From assembly GCA_934643145.1 (NCBI GenBank), contig CAKUBM010000030.1:1-28306 (forward strand): a stretch of DNA of 28,306 nt, given 5' to 3'. Shown here piece by piece: positions 15,298 through 22,963 of the stretch (within the stretch, counting starts at the first letter, position 1; every line of letters starts with the position of its first letter). The DNA is from an uncultured Collinsella sp. (GTDB taxonomy: Bacteria > Actinomycetota > Coriobacteriia > Coriobacteriales > Coriobacteriaceae). The translations under genes and the position numbers were made by a program. The notes under the pieces were generated by a model. It was not told where the DNA came from. It was given only the letters and a program-made list of their open reading frames with translations, and searched no databases.

Positions 15298-16158
15298 ATG
15301 AAGCTCAAGAAGCTTGGCGCATTTGCCGCCACGGGCGCCATGGCGCTCGCCCTCGCACTGACGGGCTGCGGCTCGTCCAACGCCACCTCTGGTTCCGATG
15401 CCGGTTCCAGCAGCTCTGATGACGTGAAGGTCGAGAAGGTCGACGGCTCCAAGGAGTATGCACTCGTCAAGGACGGTACGCTCACCGTCGGCACCTCTGC
15501 CGAGTACGCGCCGTTTGAGTACAAGGATGACAATGGCGACTACCAGGGCTTTGACCTTGAGCTCATCAAGGCTATCGGCGATAAGCTGGGCCTGGATGTC
15601 GAGTACGTCAACAACGACTTTGACACGCTGGTGCCGGGTGTTGCTTCGGGCGCCAAGTATGACGTCTCCATCGCGGCTATCACCGACACGCCCGAGCGTG
15701 AGAAGGAAGTCACTTTCTCCGATTCCTACTACATGGACGATCAGGCTATCGTGACCAAGGTCGATAACACCGACATCACGGCCGACAACTACAGCGAGAA
15801 GCTCAACAACGCCGACGCTACCATCATCGTCCAGTCTGGCTCGACCGCCGAGGCCTTTGCCCAGGAGAACTTCCCCAAGGCCAAGATCGTCCCCTACAAG
15901 GACGCCACCGAGTGCTTCAGCGCCCTGCAGTCCGATAAGGGCGACGCTGTAGTTACCAACCGCTCCGTTGCCAGCCAGCTGACCGCCGAGCAGTTCAACA
16001 CCTGCCAGACCATCAAGCAGATCAGCACCGGCGAGGAGTACGCCATCGCCATCAACCAGGGCAATACCAAGCTCAAGGACGACATCAATCAGGCCATCAA
16101 GGACCTGACCGACGACGGTACCGTCGACGCCCTCATGGCTAAGTACAATATCAAGTAA
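15298..16158 (+). CDS. Polar amino acid ABC transporter substrate-binding lipoprotein
   Basis: A 286-residue extracytoplasmic solute-binding protein (family 3, PF00497 type). Residues 1-23 are a lipoprotein signal ending LALTGCGSS, with C24 the lipidated residue, followed by a Ser/Gly/Asp-rich linker. The binding fold starts with LTVGTSAEYAPFEYKDDNGDYQGFDLELIKAIGDKLG, the classic family-3 entry motif, and includes DTLVPGVASGAKYDVSIAAITDTPEREKEVTFSDSYY. It captures an amino acid, type unknown, for the permease and ATPase downstream. GGAAGGAG precedes the ATG. A hairpin after the gene would make this subunit more abundant than the membrane parts, usual in such operons. Confidence 0.92.
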   Translation: MKLKKLGAFAATGAMALALALTGCGSSNATSGSDAGSSSSDDVKVEKVDGSKEYALVKDGTLTVGTSAEYAPFEYKDDNGDYQGFDLELIKAIGDKLGLDVEYVNNDFDTLVPGVASGAKYDVSIAAITDTPEREKEVTFSDSYYMDDQAIVTKVDNTDITADNYSEKLNNADATIIVQSGSTAEAFAQENFPKAKIVPYKDATECFSALQSDKGDAVVTNRSVASQLTAEQFNTCQTIKQISTGEEYAIAINQGNTKLKDDINQAIKDLTDDGTVDALMAKYNIK

Positions 16159-16180
16159 AATAGCTACTTGATTGCGCGCG

Positions 16181-16212
16181 GGCCCTTTCCGTTTTGCGGA
16201 GAGGGCCTTTGC
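16181..16212 (+). terminator. Partial terminator between lipoprotein and permease genes
   Basis: An 11-bp stem (16181-16191 with 16197-16207, one T-G pair), a five-base loop and a T-rich tail. It lies inside the ABC operon and probably lowers transcription into the permease and ATPase genes. Confidence 0.7.
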
Positions 16213-16273
16213 GTTTCTTGAATGGGCGTCATCCCGCCCCGTTATGTCGGCAACTTAAACGTTAGGAGCCACC

Positions 16274-17635
16274 TTGTCTCGATTGAACCAAGGAGCCATG
16301 GGCAAGAGCCATCCACTGCCCTTGATGCTTCAAAAGCTGGCCTGCGCCCTGGCTGTGGTGCTCGCCCTGGTATGCGCGGGGGCCTGCGTGCCCTCGACTG
16401 CTCAGGCACTTGAGACCGCAAAGATCACCGCCCGACCCAATACCGGTTCGGGTAGCGACGTAGTCGGTGGCACCGAGACTCGTATCACCTGGGAGGTCCA
16501 GGCCGATGCCGACGAGGAACTGAGCGGTCTTTCGCTGACGTTTGCCGATGGCACGACCTTTGGTGCGGACGACACACGTCTGACGATGCTCTCGGGCGAT
16601 GACCTTATGGACCGTACGCCCATGAAGCCTACGTGCAAGGTCGACGGCCAGACGCTCAAGATCGATTTTGGCGAGACGGCTCCGGCCGGCGGCTATTTCC
16701 GCGTCGAGGTCTACGGCGTGACGTTCCCCGTCGAGGGCGGCGACGAGGCCTTTGGCGGCACCTACACTTTGGCCGATGGTTCGACCAAGAAGATCTCCAA
16801 GATTCCGTCGGTGGAGATCAAGGGCGTGACGGCATTCGATAACTTCCTGGCCGACCTTAAGGAGCAGCCGTGGGTCGAGGCATGGAATTCCAACATGTTC
16901 CTGCGCCTGTTCCTGAACCCGGTCATTTTGGTCCAGAGCCTGCCAATCGTCTTCAAAGGCTTCCTCATGTCGCTTTCGATCGTGCTCGTGGCGTTTCCGC
17001 TGGCAATTCCCTTCGGCTTTGCCTTGTCGCTCATGCGCATCTCCAAGTCGCGCATCCTGCGTTGCCTTGCCGGTATCTATGTGAATATCATCCGTGGTAC
17101 GCCGGCGTTCCTGCAGATCTACATCGCGTTCTTCGGTCTGCCGCTGGCCGGCGTCAAGGTTGACGACTATGTGCTCGGCGTCATCGTCATGGCCATGAAC
17201 TCGTCCGCCTACCTGTGCGAGATCTTCCGCGCCGGTATTCAGTCGATCCCCAAGGGCCAGAACGAGGCCGCGCGCTCGCTGGGCATGAACGCCTTCCAGA
17301 CACTGCTCTACGTTATGATTCCGCAGACGTTCCGCAATGTCCTGCCTACGTTGACCAGTGAGTTCATCCTGCTTTACAAGGATACGTCGCTGCTCGCGGC
17401 CGTGGGCGTGGTCGAGATCGTCATGAACGCCCGCACCATCGTGGCCACGACGGGCTCCATTACGCCGTACGTGGTTGCCGCCCTGTTCTATCTGGTCATC
17501 ACCCTGCCGCTCGCTCGCTTGGTGAGCGGCCTTGAGGCGAGGCTTTTGGGTACGGCCGAAACCAAGAAGAAGCGTCCCGCCAAGAGCGCCGGGCAGGTCG
17601 TCGCGACGCCCGCCGATCACATCGCCGGTCTGTAA
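16274..17635 (+). CDS. Amino acid ABC permease with exported N-terminal domain
   Basis: A 453-residue protein joining an exported domain to a polar amino acid permease. Residues 1-45 look like a signal peptide (LACALAVVLALVCAG, AQA cleavage). Residues 46-205 are a soluble, beta-rich, Gly/Thr-rich domain I do not recognise. From about 212 comes a HisM/GlnP-type permease: IIRGTPAFLQIY at 273-284, the EAA loop EAARSLGMNAFQTLLYVMIPQ region beginning at residue 331, and several membrane helices. Ordinary permeases of this class are about 220-250 residues. The TTG at 16274, with AGGAG five bases upstream, is preferred over ATG 16298, whose ribosome site is too close. It pairs with the ATPase 12 bases downstream. 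Confidence 0.88.
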   Translation: MSRLNQGAMGKSHPLPLMLQKLACALAVVLALVCAGACVPSTAQALETAKITARPNTGSGSDVVGGTETRITWEVQADADEELSGLSLTFADGTTFGADDTRLTMLSGDDLMDRTPMKPTCKVDGQTLKIDFGETAPAGGYFRVEVYGVTFPVEGGDEAFGGTYTLADGSTKKISKIPSVEIKGVTAFDNFLADLKEQPWVEAWNSNMFLRLFLNPVILVQSLPIVFKGFLMSLSIVLVAFPLAIPFGFALSLMRISKSRILRCLAGIYVNIIRGTPAFLQIYIAFFGLPLAGVKVDDYVLGVIVMAMNSSAYLCEIFRAGIQSIPKGQNEAARSLGMNAFQTLLYVMIPQTFRNVLPTLTSEFILLYKDTSLLAAVGVVEIVMNARTIVATTGSITPYVVAALFYLVITLPLARLVSGLEARLLGTAETKKKRPAKSAGQVVATPADHIAGL

Positions 17636-17647
17636 GGAGGTCCTATC

Positions 17648-18400
17648 ATGAGCGAAACCAATAACTCGAACGAGGTCGTCGTCAGCATCAAGAACCTCCA
17701 GAAGGCCTTTGGCGATAACGTCGTTCTGCGAGATATCGATCTGGATGTGCATAAGGGCGAGGTCGTCGTAGTTCTGGGTCCCTCGGGCTCGGGTAAGTCG
17801 ACGATGCTTCGCTGCATCAACCGTCTTGAGCATCCCACGAGTGGCTCGATTGTCGTTGAGGGTGTGGACGTGTGCGCCAAGGGCGTCGACCTTAACAAGG
17901 TGCGCACGCATCTGGGTATGGTGTTCCAGCAGTTCAATTTGTTCCCGCACCTGTCAGTCAAAAAGAACGTCATGCTTGCGCAGCAGAAGGTGCTCAAGCG
18001 CAGCAAGGAAGAGGCCGAGAAGATTGCCGTCGAGGAGCTGACCAAGGTCGGTCTTGCCGAGCGTATCGACTTTATGCCGAGCCAGCTCTCGGGCGGCCAG
18101 CAGCAGCGCGTTGCCATCGCCCGCGCCCTGTCGATGAACCCGCACGTCATGCTCTTTGACGAGGCCACCTCGGCGCTCGACCCCGAGCTCGTGCGCGACG
18201 TCCTGGGCGTCATGCGCGACTTGGCGCGCGACGGCATGACCATGATCGTCGTGACGCACGAGATGGGCTTTGCCCGCGATGTCGCCGACCGCGTCGTCTT
18301 TATGGACGGCGGCGTCATTGTGGAAGAGGGTACGCCGAGCGAGGTCTTCGACCACCCCAAGAGCGAGCGCACCAAGGCGTTTTTGGGCAATATTTCGTAG
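17648..18400 (+). CDS. Polar amino acid ABC transporter ATPase
   Basis: A 250-residue ATPase of the GlnQ/HisP type that energises amino acid uptake. Walker A is GPSGSGKST (44-52), the Q loop is [13 protein letters not shown], the signature is [15 protein letters not shown], Walker B is [14 protein letters not shown], and the switch His is in [38 protein letters not shown] is the family C-terminus. GGAGG directly follows the permease stop and lies seven bases before the ATG. It completes a three-gene importer: lipoprotein, permease and ATPase. A single permease gene suggests a homodimeric channel. Confidence 0.95.
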   Translation: MSETNNSNEVVVSIKNLQKAFGDNVVLRDIDLDVHKGEVVVVLGPSGSGKSTMLRCINRLEHPTSGSIVVEGVDVCAKGVDLNKVRTHLGMVFQQFNLFPHLSVKKNVMLAQQKVLKRSKEEAEKIAVEELTKVGLAERIDFMPSQLSGGQQQRVAIARALSMNPHVMLFDEATSALDPELVRDVLGVMRDLARDGMTMIVVTHEMGFARDVADRVVFMDGGVIVEEGTPSEVFDHPKSERTKAFLGNIS

Positions 18401-18420
18401 CCGGTTGATGTAACTGCCGT

Positions 18421-18468
18421 TACAAAAGAGCGGGGGCTGGACTTGAATCCAGCCCCCGCTCTTTTGTA
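18421..18468. terminator. Bidirectional terminator between ABC ATPase and flavodoxin genes
   Basis: A perfect 21-bp stem (18421-18441 with 18448-18468) with a six-base loop. Flanking A and T runs within the arms give a T tract on both strands, so it can end the ABC operon (plus) and the flavodoxin gene (minus). Confidence 0.92.
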
Positions 18469-18516
18469 GGGATGGGGATGCGCTGTGATACAGGCTCTTT
18501 TGGAGGCCTGGTTTCG

Positions 18517-18936
18517 TTACGCGAGCTCGGCTCCGAGGGCCTTGCAGGCCGCCTCGCCCTCATCGTCGGGCGCATCGTAGCAAATGACGGAGTCCACGAC
18601 GTTGACGCCGGCCTCGTCGGCGTCGGCCTTCCAGTTGTCCATCCACTCGCCCTCGGCCCACGAATAGGAGCCAAAGAGGACGACCTTCTTGTCACCGAGG
18701 GTTTCCTTGACTTCGTCCCACATCGGCTGGAACTCATCGTACTCGAGTTCCTCGGAGCCCATGGCGGGGCAGCCGAAGGCGAAGGCATCATATTCGGCGG
18801 CCTTGTCGGCAGAGAAGTCGGCGCAGGGGATGACCTCAGTCTCGGCGCCGGCACCGGTTGCGCCCTCGGCAACGAAGTTTGCCATGGCCTCGGTGTTGCC
18901 TGTACCGCTCCAGTAGACGACGGCGATCTTGCTCAT
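18517..18936 (-). CDS. Flavodoxin
   Basis: A 139-residue flavodoxin, a soluble FMN electron carrier. The phosphate loop is VVYWSGTGNTEAMA (residues 6-19). AFAFGCPAMGSEELE and VVLFGSYSWAEGEWMDNW supply the two flavin-flanking loops, the latter with a Trp. The protein is acidic and short-chain. The ATG at 18936 has AAAGGAC upstream. It is downstream of the DUF3793 gene with a 46-base gap, so the two form a likely two-gene unit. In anaerobes flavodoxins replace ferredoxin when iron is low; iron control here is inference. Confidence 0.92.
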   Translation of the reverse strand: MSKIAVVYWSGTGNTEAMANFVAEGATGAGAETEVIPCADFSADKAAEYDAFAFGCPAMGSEELEYDEFQPMWDEVKETLGDKKVVLFGSYSWAEGEWMDNWKADADEAGVNVVDSVICYDAPDDEGEAACKALGAELA

Positions 18937-18982
18937 GTTGAGTCCTTTCGGTTGTGCGGCGTAGCGTCGCGGTTTGTACGTT

Positions 18983-19687
18983 CTATCGGGTCGCCTGGGC
19001 AAGTTGTGCCAGGCTGTAGCCCTGCTGATAGACAAAAGTGAAGTATTGGGTGCAGGCACGGTAGGCATCAAACGTCGCAAGCGCCTGCTCGACATTTGCG
19101 TAGACCTTCCAGGCCCCAAAGACCTTGTAGTTCTCGCCGCGCTGGACGATAAACTCGTGCACGTCGTCGTAGGGATATCCAAGGAAGTAGCCTATTTCGT
19201 GCGGAAACTCGCAGGTGCAGTCTTTGCTGCAGCTAGCTTGATGGTCCAATGCGCATCGGGTTTGGCCGCATGCGCTTTCCGCGGCGTTATTGCTCGCGAG
19301 CGTGATGCGTGATGCCAAATGCACAAGGCATGTCGAAAGGTCTCTCGTGTCGTAGCCTTCCGAGGCGAGCGCCGTTTGGGCGCGAGGGTCTGTGAAATAG
19401 GTGGTGAGGCTTTTGGCTCGGTACACGTACACGAGCGCTCCGCAGGGCCGCCAGACCAAAACACTCAGGTGGATGCCGAGCGGGTCAAGCTCGCGATTGC
19501 ACCGGGCGATAACGTTGAGCAGGCGTGTTCGGCGTTCTGCGATGGTTTCGGTTGTGGTCGAGCCGTCCCCGTGGGCGTAGGTGCCTGGATAGGTAAAGAG
19601 CGATGCCGGCTTGATGCCCGCGAGCGTGGGAGAGCAGTTGCGCACGACTGCTGCCTGAAACGTTGGGATGTCTATGGTTCGAGTCAC
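18983..19687 (-). CDS. DUF3793 family protein
   Basis: A 234-residue protein I assign to DUF3793 from its pattern: NCSPTLAGIKPASLF near the N-terminus, HLSVLVWRPCGALVYVYR in the middle and FPHEIGYFLGYPYDDVHEFI near residue 165. Several Cys residues cluster in the second half (CGQTRC, CSKDCTC). Function is not established. In other anaerobes members tend to sit beside flavodoxin genes, as here, which hints at a link to iron or heme. The start is GTG 19687 with AAGGAGC upstream. The cysteine cluster could bind metal, but I see no standard motif. Confidence 0.75.
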   Translation of the reverse strand: MTRTIDIPTFQAAVVRNCSPTLAGIKPASLFTYPGTYAHGDGSTTTETIAERRTRLLNVIARCNRELDPLGIHLSVLVWRPCGALVYVYRAKSLTTYFTDPRAQTALASEGYDTRDLSTCLVHLASRITLASNNAAESACGQTRCALDHQASCSKDCTCEFPHEIGYFLGYPYDDVHEFIVQRGENYKVFGAWKVYANVEQALATFDAYRACTQYFTFVYQQGYSLAQLAQATR

Positions 19688-19725
19688 GGCGCTCCTTACG
19701 GATCTAAACTGTTAGCCTAGGAAAA

Positions 19726-19753
19726 CTTATACACGAAAGTAAGCCATGGTCAA
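19726..19753 (-). promoter_or_regulatory. Promoter of the DUF3793-flavodoxin unit
   Basis: On the minus strand TTGACC (19748-19753), 16 bases, TATAAG (19726-19731). This is a good match to the housekeeping consensus, about 40 bases upstream of the DUF3793 start. A partly symmetric TTAGCCTAGG lies just downstream (19712-19721) and could be a regulator site. Confidence 0.65.
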
Positions 19754-19814
19754 CAAAAAAGTTTGAAGAGGGAAACTAATTGACCGAACAGACATGATTT
19801 TGGGTTAAGATGGG

Positions 19815-19833
19815 GACACCCCATGGGGGTATC
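19815..19833 (+). promoter_or_regulatory. CsoR-like palindrome upstream of the HMA gene
   Basis: GACACCCCATGGGGGTATC is an imperfect G/C-tract palindrome of the kind bound by CsoR/RcnR-family metal sensors. It lies about 30 bases before the HMA protein start. TTGACC at 19780-19785 and TTAAGA at 19805-19810 are a possible promoter with an over-long 19-base spacer. No CsoR gene is in the window, so the call rests on the site pattern and the metal-binding product. Confidence 0.4.
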
Positions 19834-19861
19834 TAGATAGTGCTACTTGAAAGGGGAGCGC

Positions 19862-20245
19862 ATGAGTGACTTGCTCAACCCTGCGAATCTCATCGTGCTT
19901 GCCGTGATTGTCGTCGGCATGTTTTTTGGCCTGCGTCGCATTGTCGCTTCGACACACGGAAAGAGCTGCTGCAGCGATGGCGCGAGCGGTAAGAAGGCCA
20001 AGAAGGTAGTGGTTGCGGATACCGATCCGTCCCACTACCCCTATAGCGATGAGCTGCTCATCGGCGGCATGAGCTGTGACGGCTGCGCTCAGAACGTAGC
20101 CAATGCCCTCAATGCACTGGATGGCGTGTGGGCAACGGTGACGTATGCGGACCACACGGCACGCGTGCGCTCTAAGCAGCCGGTTGATCGTGATGTCCTC
20201 GAGACGGCCGTGAAAGACGCGGGCTACTACGTCATGACGCTGTAA
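19862..20245 (+). CDS. Membrane-anchored HMA-domain metal-binding protein
   Basis: A 127-residue protein with one N-terminal membrane helix (residues about 8-24, LIVLAVIVVGMFFG) followed by RRIVASTHGKSCCSDG, a Cys-bearing basic stretch reminiscent of small FeoB-associated membrane proteins. The C-terminal 65 residues are a heavy-metal-associated domain with LLIGGMSCDGCAQNV (C72 and C75, the CxxC copper site), ending in the usual AGYYV fold segment. It probably binds Cu(I) at the membrane; export or delivery cannot be told apart. AAGGGG precedes ATG 19862. It diverges from DUF3793 and converges with the YolD-like gene. Confidence 0.85.
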   Translation: MSDLLNPANLIVLAVIVVGMFFGLRRIVASTHGKSCCSDGASGKKAKKVVVADTDPSHYPYSDELLIGGMSCDGCAQNVANALNALDGVWATVTYADHTARVRSKQPVDRDVLETAVKDAGYYVMTL

Positions 20246-20271
20246 ACGTCGCCCTGGATGCGCTTCCTTGG

Positions 20272-20697
20272 CTAGGCTCGTCCGCGCAGTTCGATGTCTT
20301 GGATGTCGTCGAAGTCGATGGCGATGTCTTTGAGCTTGAGGAGCTTGAAGGCGGGGAGCGCCTCGTCGAGGATGCCGGTGCGGCTGCGATAGCCGTATGT
20401 ATCGTAATAGGTGACACGAACCAAGTCGCCACGTTTGAGACCCTCGAGCTTTTTAGAAAGCGCGAGGGCTTTTTCTTCCGTGAGCTCACGTTTTGGCTCG
20501 ACGGTGATTTCCTGCTTGCGCACGAGTTCGTAGTATCCCGTGAGGGCGGCAAAGGGCATAAACTGTGCGGCGCGGTTAGCGCGCACGGCACCGTTGGCAG
20601 TGAGGTTGGGGTCGGCGGCGCGGCGTCTGCCCTCGGGGTCCGCCAGGCGCTCGAAGGCGGTCGGCGGGCGCACGGGCTGCTGCTTGGGTTTAGGCAC
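20272..20697 (-). CDS. YolD-like protein
   Basis: A 141-residue YolD-like family protein. The signature is RAAQFMPFAALTGYYELVRKQE (residues about 43-64), with LKRGDLVRVTYYDTYGYRSRTG and a C-terminal DIQDIELRG strand. YolD proteins lie beside Y-family polymerases in Gram-positives and are thought to take the UmuD-like accessory role in translesion synthesis. The start is GTG 20697 because GGAGG ends five bases before it; a TTG at 20709 lies within that ribosome site. It overlaps the polymerase stop by eight bases, indicating coupled translation. Confidence 0.85.
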   Translation of the reverse strand: MPKPKQQPVRPPTAFERLADPEGRRRAADPNLTANGAVRANRAAQFMPFAALTGYYELVRKQEITVEPKRELTEEKALALSKKLEGLKRGDLVRVTYYDTYGYRSRTGILDEALPAFKLLKLKDIAIDFDDIQDIELRGRA

Positions 20698-22195
20698 GGT
20701 GTCCTCCAACTTGTTCGTTGCGTTCGCGCGCGGTGGCGCCGGCGGTAAAGCTTAATCCCTTGACGAGCGCGTTCTTGCCGTACTTGCCTTTCACGGCCAG
20801 GACGGCGCGCGCCAGGTCGCGCTCGCGCTCATCGGCCTCGATATCGCTGAACAGATCGATGGTGGCAAATTCCTCGGGCATGAGGTTGCCAAATCCCAGG
20901 TTGATGCGCTTGACCGGTCGTTTGGGATCGACAGTCTGCGCCCAGAGCTCATCGAAATAGCCCATGATCTTCTTAAACGAATTGGTACGCTCGGGCAGCT
21001 TTCGCGAGGCGTTAGAGTGCGCAAAGAGTGCGACATAGCCACCGCGCGGTTTGCCGCCATGCTCTCCCACAAAGATGCCATCGATTGCCTGCGCTTCGCG
21101 CACCAGGCGACGCCGTTCGTCATCGCGCTGGACGGGCTTGGGCGCACGGGGCGCGAGCTCGGGGCCGGCGGTTGCGGTGGGTTCGATGCTCGATGTGCTC
21201 GAGCGCAGGTGCCCGCATCCGTCCACATACTGCGCTGTACCGCTGGCGTCGAGGCGGCGTATGTCGGCGCGTTCGCTCGCGTAGCCCACAAAGAGCGAGA
21301 TGCTGTCGCAGACCACGTGCTTATCGACCAAGTCTAAAACGGCGTTGTCGACCATCTCGCGCAAGACGGTATAGGCCTGTTCGTAGACATAACCCTTCGA
21401 GAGCACCTGTCCTGTAGTGGTCGAAGTTGCTTGCGGGTGATAGGCTTGGATATCGGCGATGGTTGTCGGCTCGTGCCCGAAGGCATGGTCGATGAGATAT
21501 TCGGCATTGACGCCGAGCTCGTCGTAAAGCAGGTTTTCGTCGAGCGCCGCGACGCCCATCAGATCGTAGACGCCGTATTTCTCGAGGCGGGCTGCCACGC
21601 CGGGACCGATGCCCCAGATATCGGTGATGGGACGATGGGGCCAGATCTCCTTGCGAAAGGTCTCGTCGTCGAGTATGCCGATGCGGCTGGGTGCGTGCTT
21701 GGCGGTAATGTCGAGCGCTACCTTGGCCTGGAATAGGTTGGGGCCGATGCCGACCGTCGCCGTGATGCCGGTGCGCGCGAGGACCTCGTCGCGCAGCGTG
21801 CAGGCGAACCCTTCCGCATCTGTGTGATAGAGGTCCAGATAGGGCGTCACGTCGATAAAGCACTCATCGATGGAGTAGACGTGCACGTCCTGGGGGCTGA
21901 CATATTCCAGATAGATACCGTAGATCTGCGCTGACACCTCCATGTAGTGCTGCATGCGCGGTACGGCCTTAATGTAGTCGATGCCGTCGGGAATCTCGAA
22001 CAGGCGGCAGCGATTGTGCATCCCGAGGTCCTTCATGGCCTGTGTGATGGCGAGGCAGATGGTCGTGCGCCCGCGCGATTCGTCGGCAACGACCAGGTTG
22101 GTGGTGAGCGGATCGAGCCCACGGTCGACGCACTCGACGCTGGCATAAAACGTCTTGAGGTCGATGCAGATATAGGTGTGCTGCTCGTGCGCCAT
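20690..22195 (-). CDS. Y-family DNA polymerase (UmuC/DinB-like)
   Basis: A 501-residue translesion polymerase of the Gram-positive UmuC-like group. ICIDLKTFYASVECVDRG (D12, aromatic gate F16-Y17) and VYSIDECFIDVT (D110, E111) form the two-metal site. TVGIGPNLFQAKVALDITAKH and ITDIWGIGPGVAARLEKYGV complete the palm and thumb with a helix-hairpin-helix. The little-finger domain and an extra C-terminal region (to residue 501) suit the long UvrX/UmuC type rather than short DinB. AAAGGAC precedes ATG 22195. It is co-transcribed with the YolD-like gene and has LexA-like boxes in the promoter. Confidence 0.92.
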   Translation of the reverse strand: MAHEQHTYICIDLKTFYASVECVDRGLDPLTTNLVVADESRGRTTICLAITQAMKDLGMHNRCRLFEIPDGIDYIKAVPRMQHYMEVSAQIYGIYLEYVSPQDVHVYSIDECFIDVTPYLDLYHTDAEGFACTLRDEVLARTGITATVGIGPNLFQAKVALDITAKHAPSRIGILDDETFRKEIWPHRPITDIWGIGPGVAARLEKYGVYDLMGVAALDENLLYDELGVNAEYLIDHAFGHEPTTIADIQAYHPQATSTTTGQVLSKGYVYEQAYTVLREMVDNAVLDLVDKHVVCDSISLFVGYASERADIRRLDASGTAQYVDGCGHLRSSTSSIEPTATAGPELAPRAPKPVQRDDERRRLVREAQAIDGIFVGEHGGKPRGGYVALFAHSNASRKLPERTNSFKKIMGYFDELWAQTVDPKRPVKRINLGFGNLMPEEFATIDLFSDIEADERERDLARAVLAVKGKYGKNALVKGLSFTAGATARERNEQVGGHRA

Positions 22196-22210
22196 CCGTG
22201 TCCTTTCATC

Positions 22211-22222
22211 AAACACATGTTC
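22211..22222 (-). promoter_or_regulatory. Secondary LexA-like box
   Basis: AAACACATGTTC matches the Gram-positive LexA core GAAC-N4-GTTC at seven of eight fixed bases. It lies between the primary box and the polymerase start codon. Confidence 0.45.
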
Positions 22223-22226
22223 TTAT

Positions 22227-22240
22227 CGAATACCTGTTCG
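22227..22240 (-). promoter_or_regulatory. Primary LexA (SOS) box
   Basis: CGAATACCTGTTCG matches the Gram-positive SOS consensus CGAAC-N4-GTTCG at nine of ten fixed bases. It directly follows the -10 box of the polymerase promoter, so a bound repressor would block transcription start. Confidence 0.65.
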
Positions 22241-22269
22241 ATAATACCCGCTCGTTCGGACATCGTCAA
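22241..22269 (-). promoter_or_regulatory. Promoter of the polymerase-YolD operon
   Basis: On the minus strand TTGACG (22264-22269), 17 bases, TATTAT (22241-22246): a near-consensus promoter whose start point falls inside the LexA-like box. Confidence 0.75.
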
Positions 22270-22276
22270 AACCTGT

Positions 22277-22305
22277 CAAAAAGGGACTGGTTTGTTTTGG
22301 TAGGT
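22277..22305 (+). repeat. Repeat element B, half copy
   Basis: A 29-base stretch starting CAAAAAGGGACTGGTTT matches one arm of the complete hairpin at 22964-23033 (opposite orientation) at 26 of 29 positions by eye. It lies eight bases beyond the polymerase -35 box. A local stem (22269-22277 with 22285-22293, one mismatch) is also possible. Confidence 0.65.
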
Positions 22306-22432
22306 ATGGTCGTGCGGTTGGATCGGGTTTTAACGCAGCTCTAAAGAGTGCGAAACAGCTCGGAAAACCTCGCTTCGTAGCATGGGCCTAACGATTGATA
22401 CCGCCTATACGCACGGAAAGGTTGTGGAAAAG

Positions 22433-22957
22433 ATGGTCAATTATGGGTTTGGTATGCCGACGCGCCTTGTTGCGGATGGAGACGTGGCTCGCTGGTGCGG
22501 GCGATTAGTCGCTCACTACGGCGGTACCAAGGCGTTGGTCGTGCTGGGCGGTGACAAACATACGCGTGATGAGCTTGTTTCGGCGGCACTCGGCTCGCTT
22601 GATCGAGCTCTGCTCGAGCGCGTGCTGTTTCGTTGCGGCTCGGTTGAGGGCGACGGGGGAGACGAGCTGATCGACGAAGCCGTGGCCCTGGCGACCGACG
22701 AAGGCGTGGACTTTGTCTTGGCGATTGGCGATGCCGATACTGCTGGCTTTGCACGCGAACTCGCGCGTCGCATGGCAGCGCTCGATGTCGGCGAAGACGG
22801 TTTTGTGCCTTATGGATGCATCGTCTCCGAGGGAAAAGTGCCCGCCGTTGTGGGTGCCGGCGAGGTTCCCGTTTTTGCCATCATTGCGCCCGAACTGTTG
22901 GAGGGCATCGGGTCTCCTCTGCGCGAGCTGCTCGGCAGCGTGTGCGCCGCGGCCTAA
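22433..22957 (+). CDS. Truncated iron-alcohol-dehydrogenase-like protein
   Basis: A 174-residue protein resembling only the N-terminal nucleotide-binding domain of iron-containing alcohol dehydrogenases. MVNYGFGMPTRLVADGD parallels the family start (N-F-x-PT-x-I-F-G), followed by VAHYGGTKALVVLGGDKHTRDELV and FVLAIGDADTAGFAREL. Full family members are about 380-400 residues and carry Asp/His iron ligands in a C-terminal helical domain that is absent here. The end is a clean stop, without evident frameshifted remains before the hairpin repeat. It may be a degenerate relic or a domain with another role. The start is unsure: ATG 22382 has no ribosome site, and 22433 has only a weak GGA but fits the family. 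Confidence 0.55.
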   Translation: MVNYGFGMPTRLVADGDVARWCGRLVAHYGGTKALVVLGGDKHTRDELVSAALGSLDRALLERVLFRCGSVEGDGGDELIDEAVALATDEGVDFVLAIGDADTAGFARELARRMAALDVGEDGFVPYGCIVSEGKVPAVVGAGEVPVFAIIAPELLEGIGSPLRELLGSVCAAA

Positions 22958-22963
22958 TATCTG

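Noticed and set aside
16262..17950. Long minus-strand frame opposite the ABC permease (about 562 codons)
   Set aside because: Antisense shadow; the plus-strand permease and ATPase have clear motifs and ribosome sites.
22382..22432. Upstream start for the alcohol-dehydrogenase-like protein
   Set aside because: No ribosome site before ATG 22382, and the extra 17 residues do not resemble the family start.
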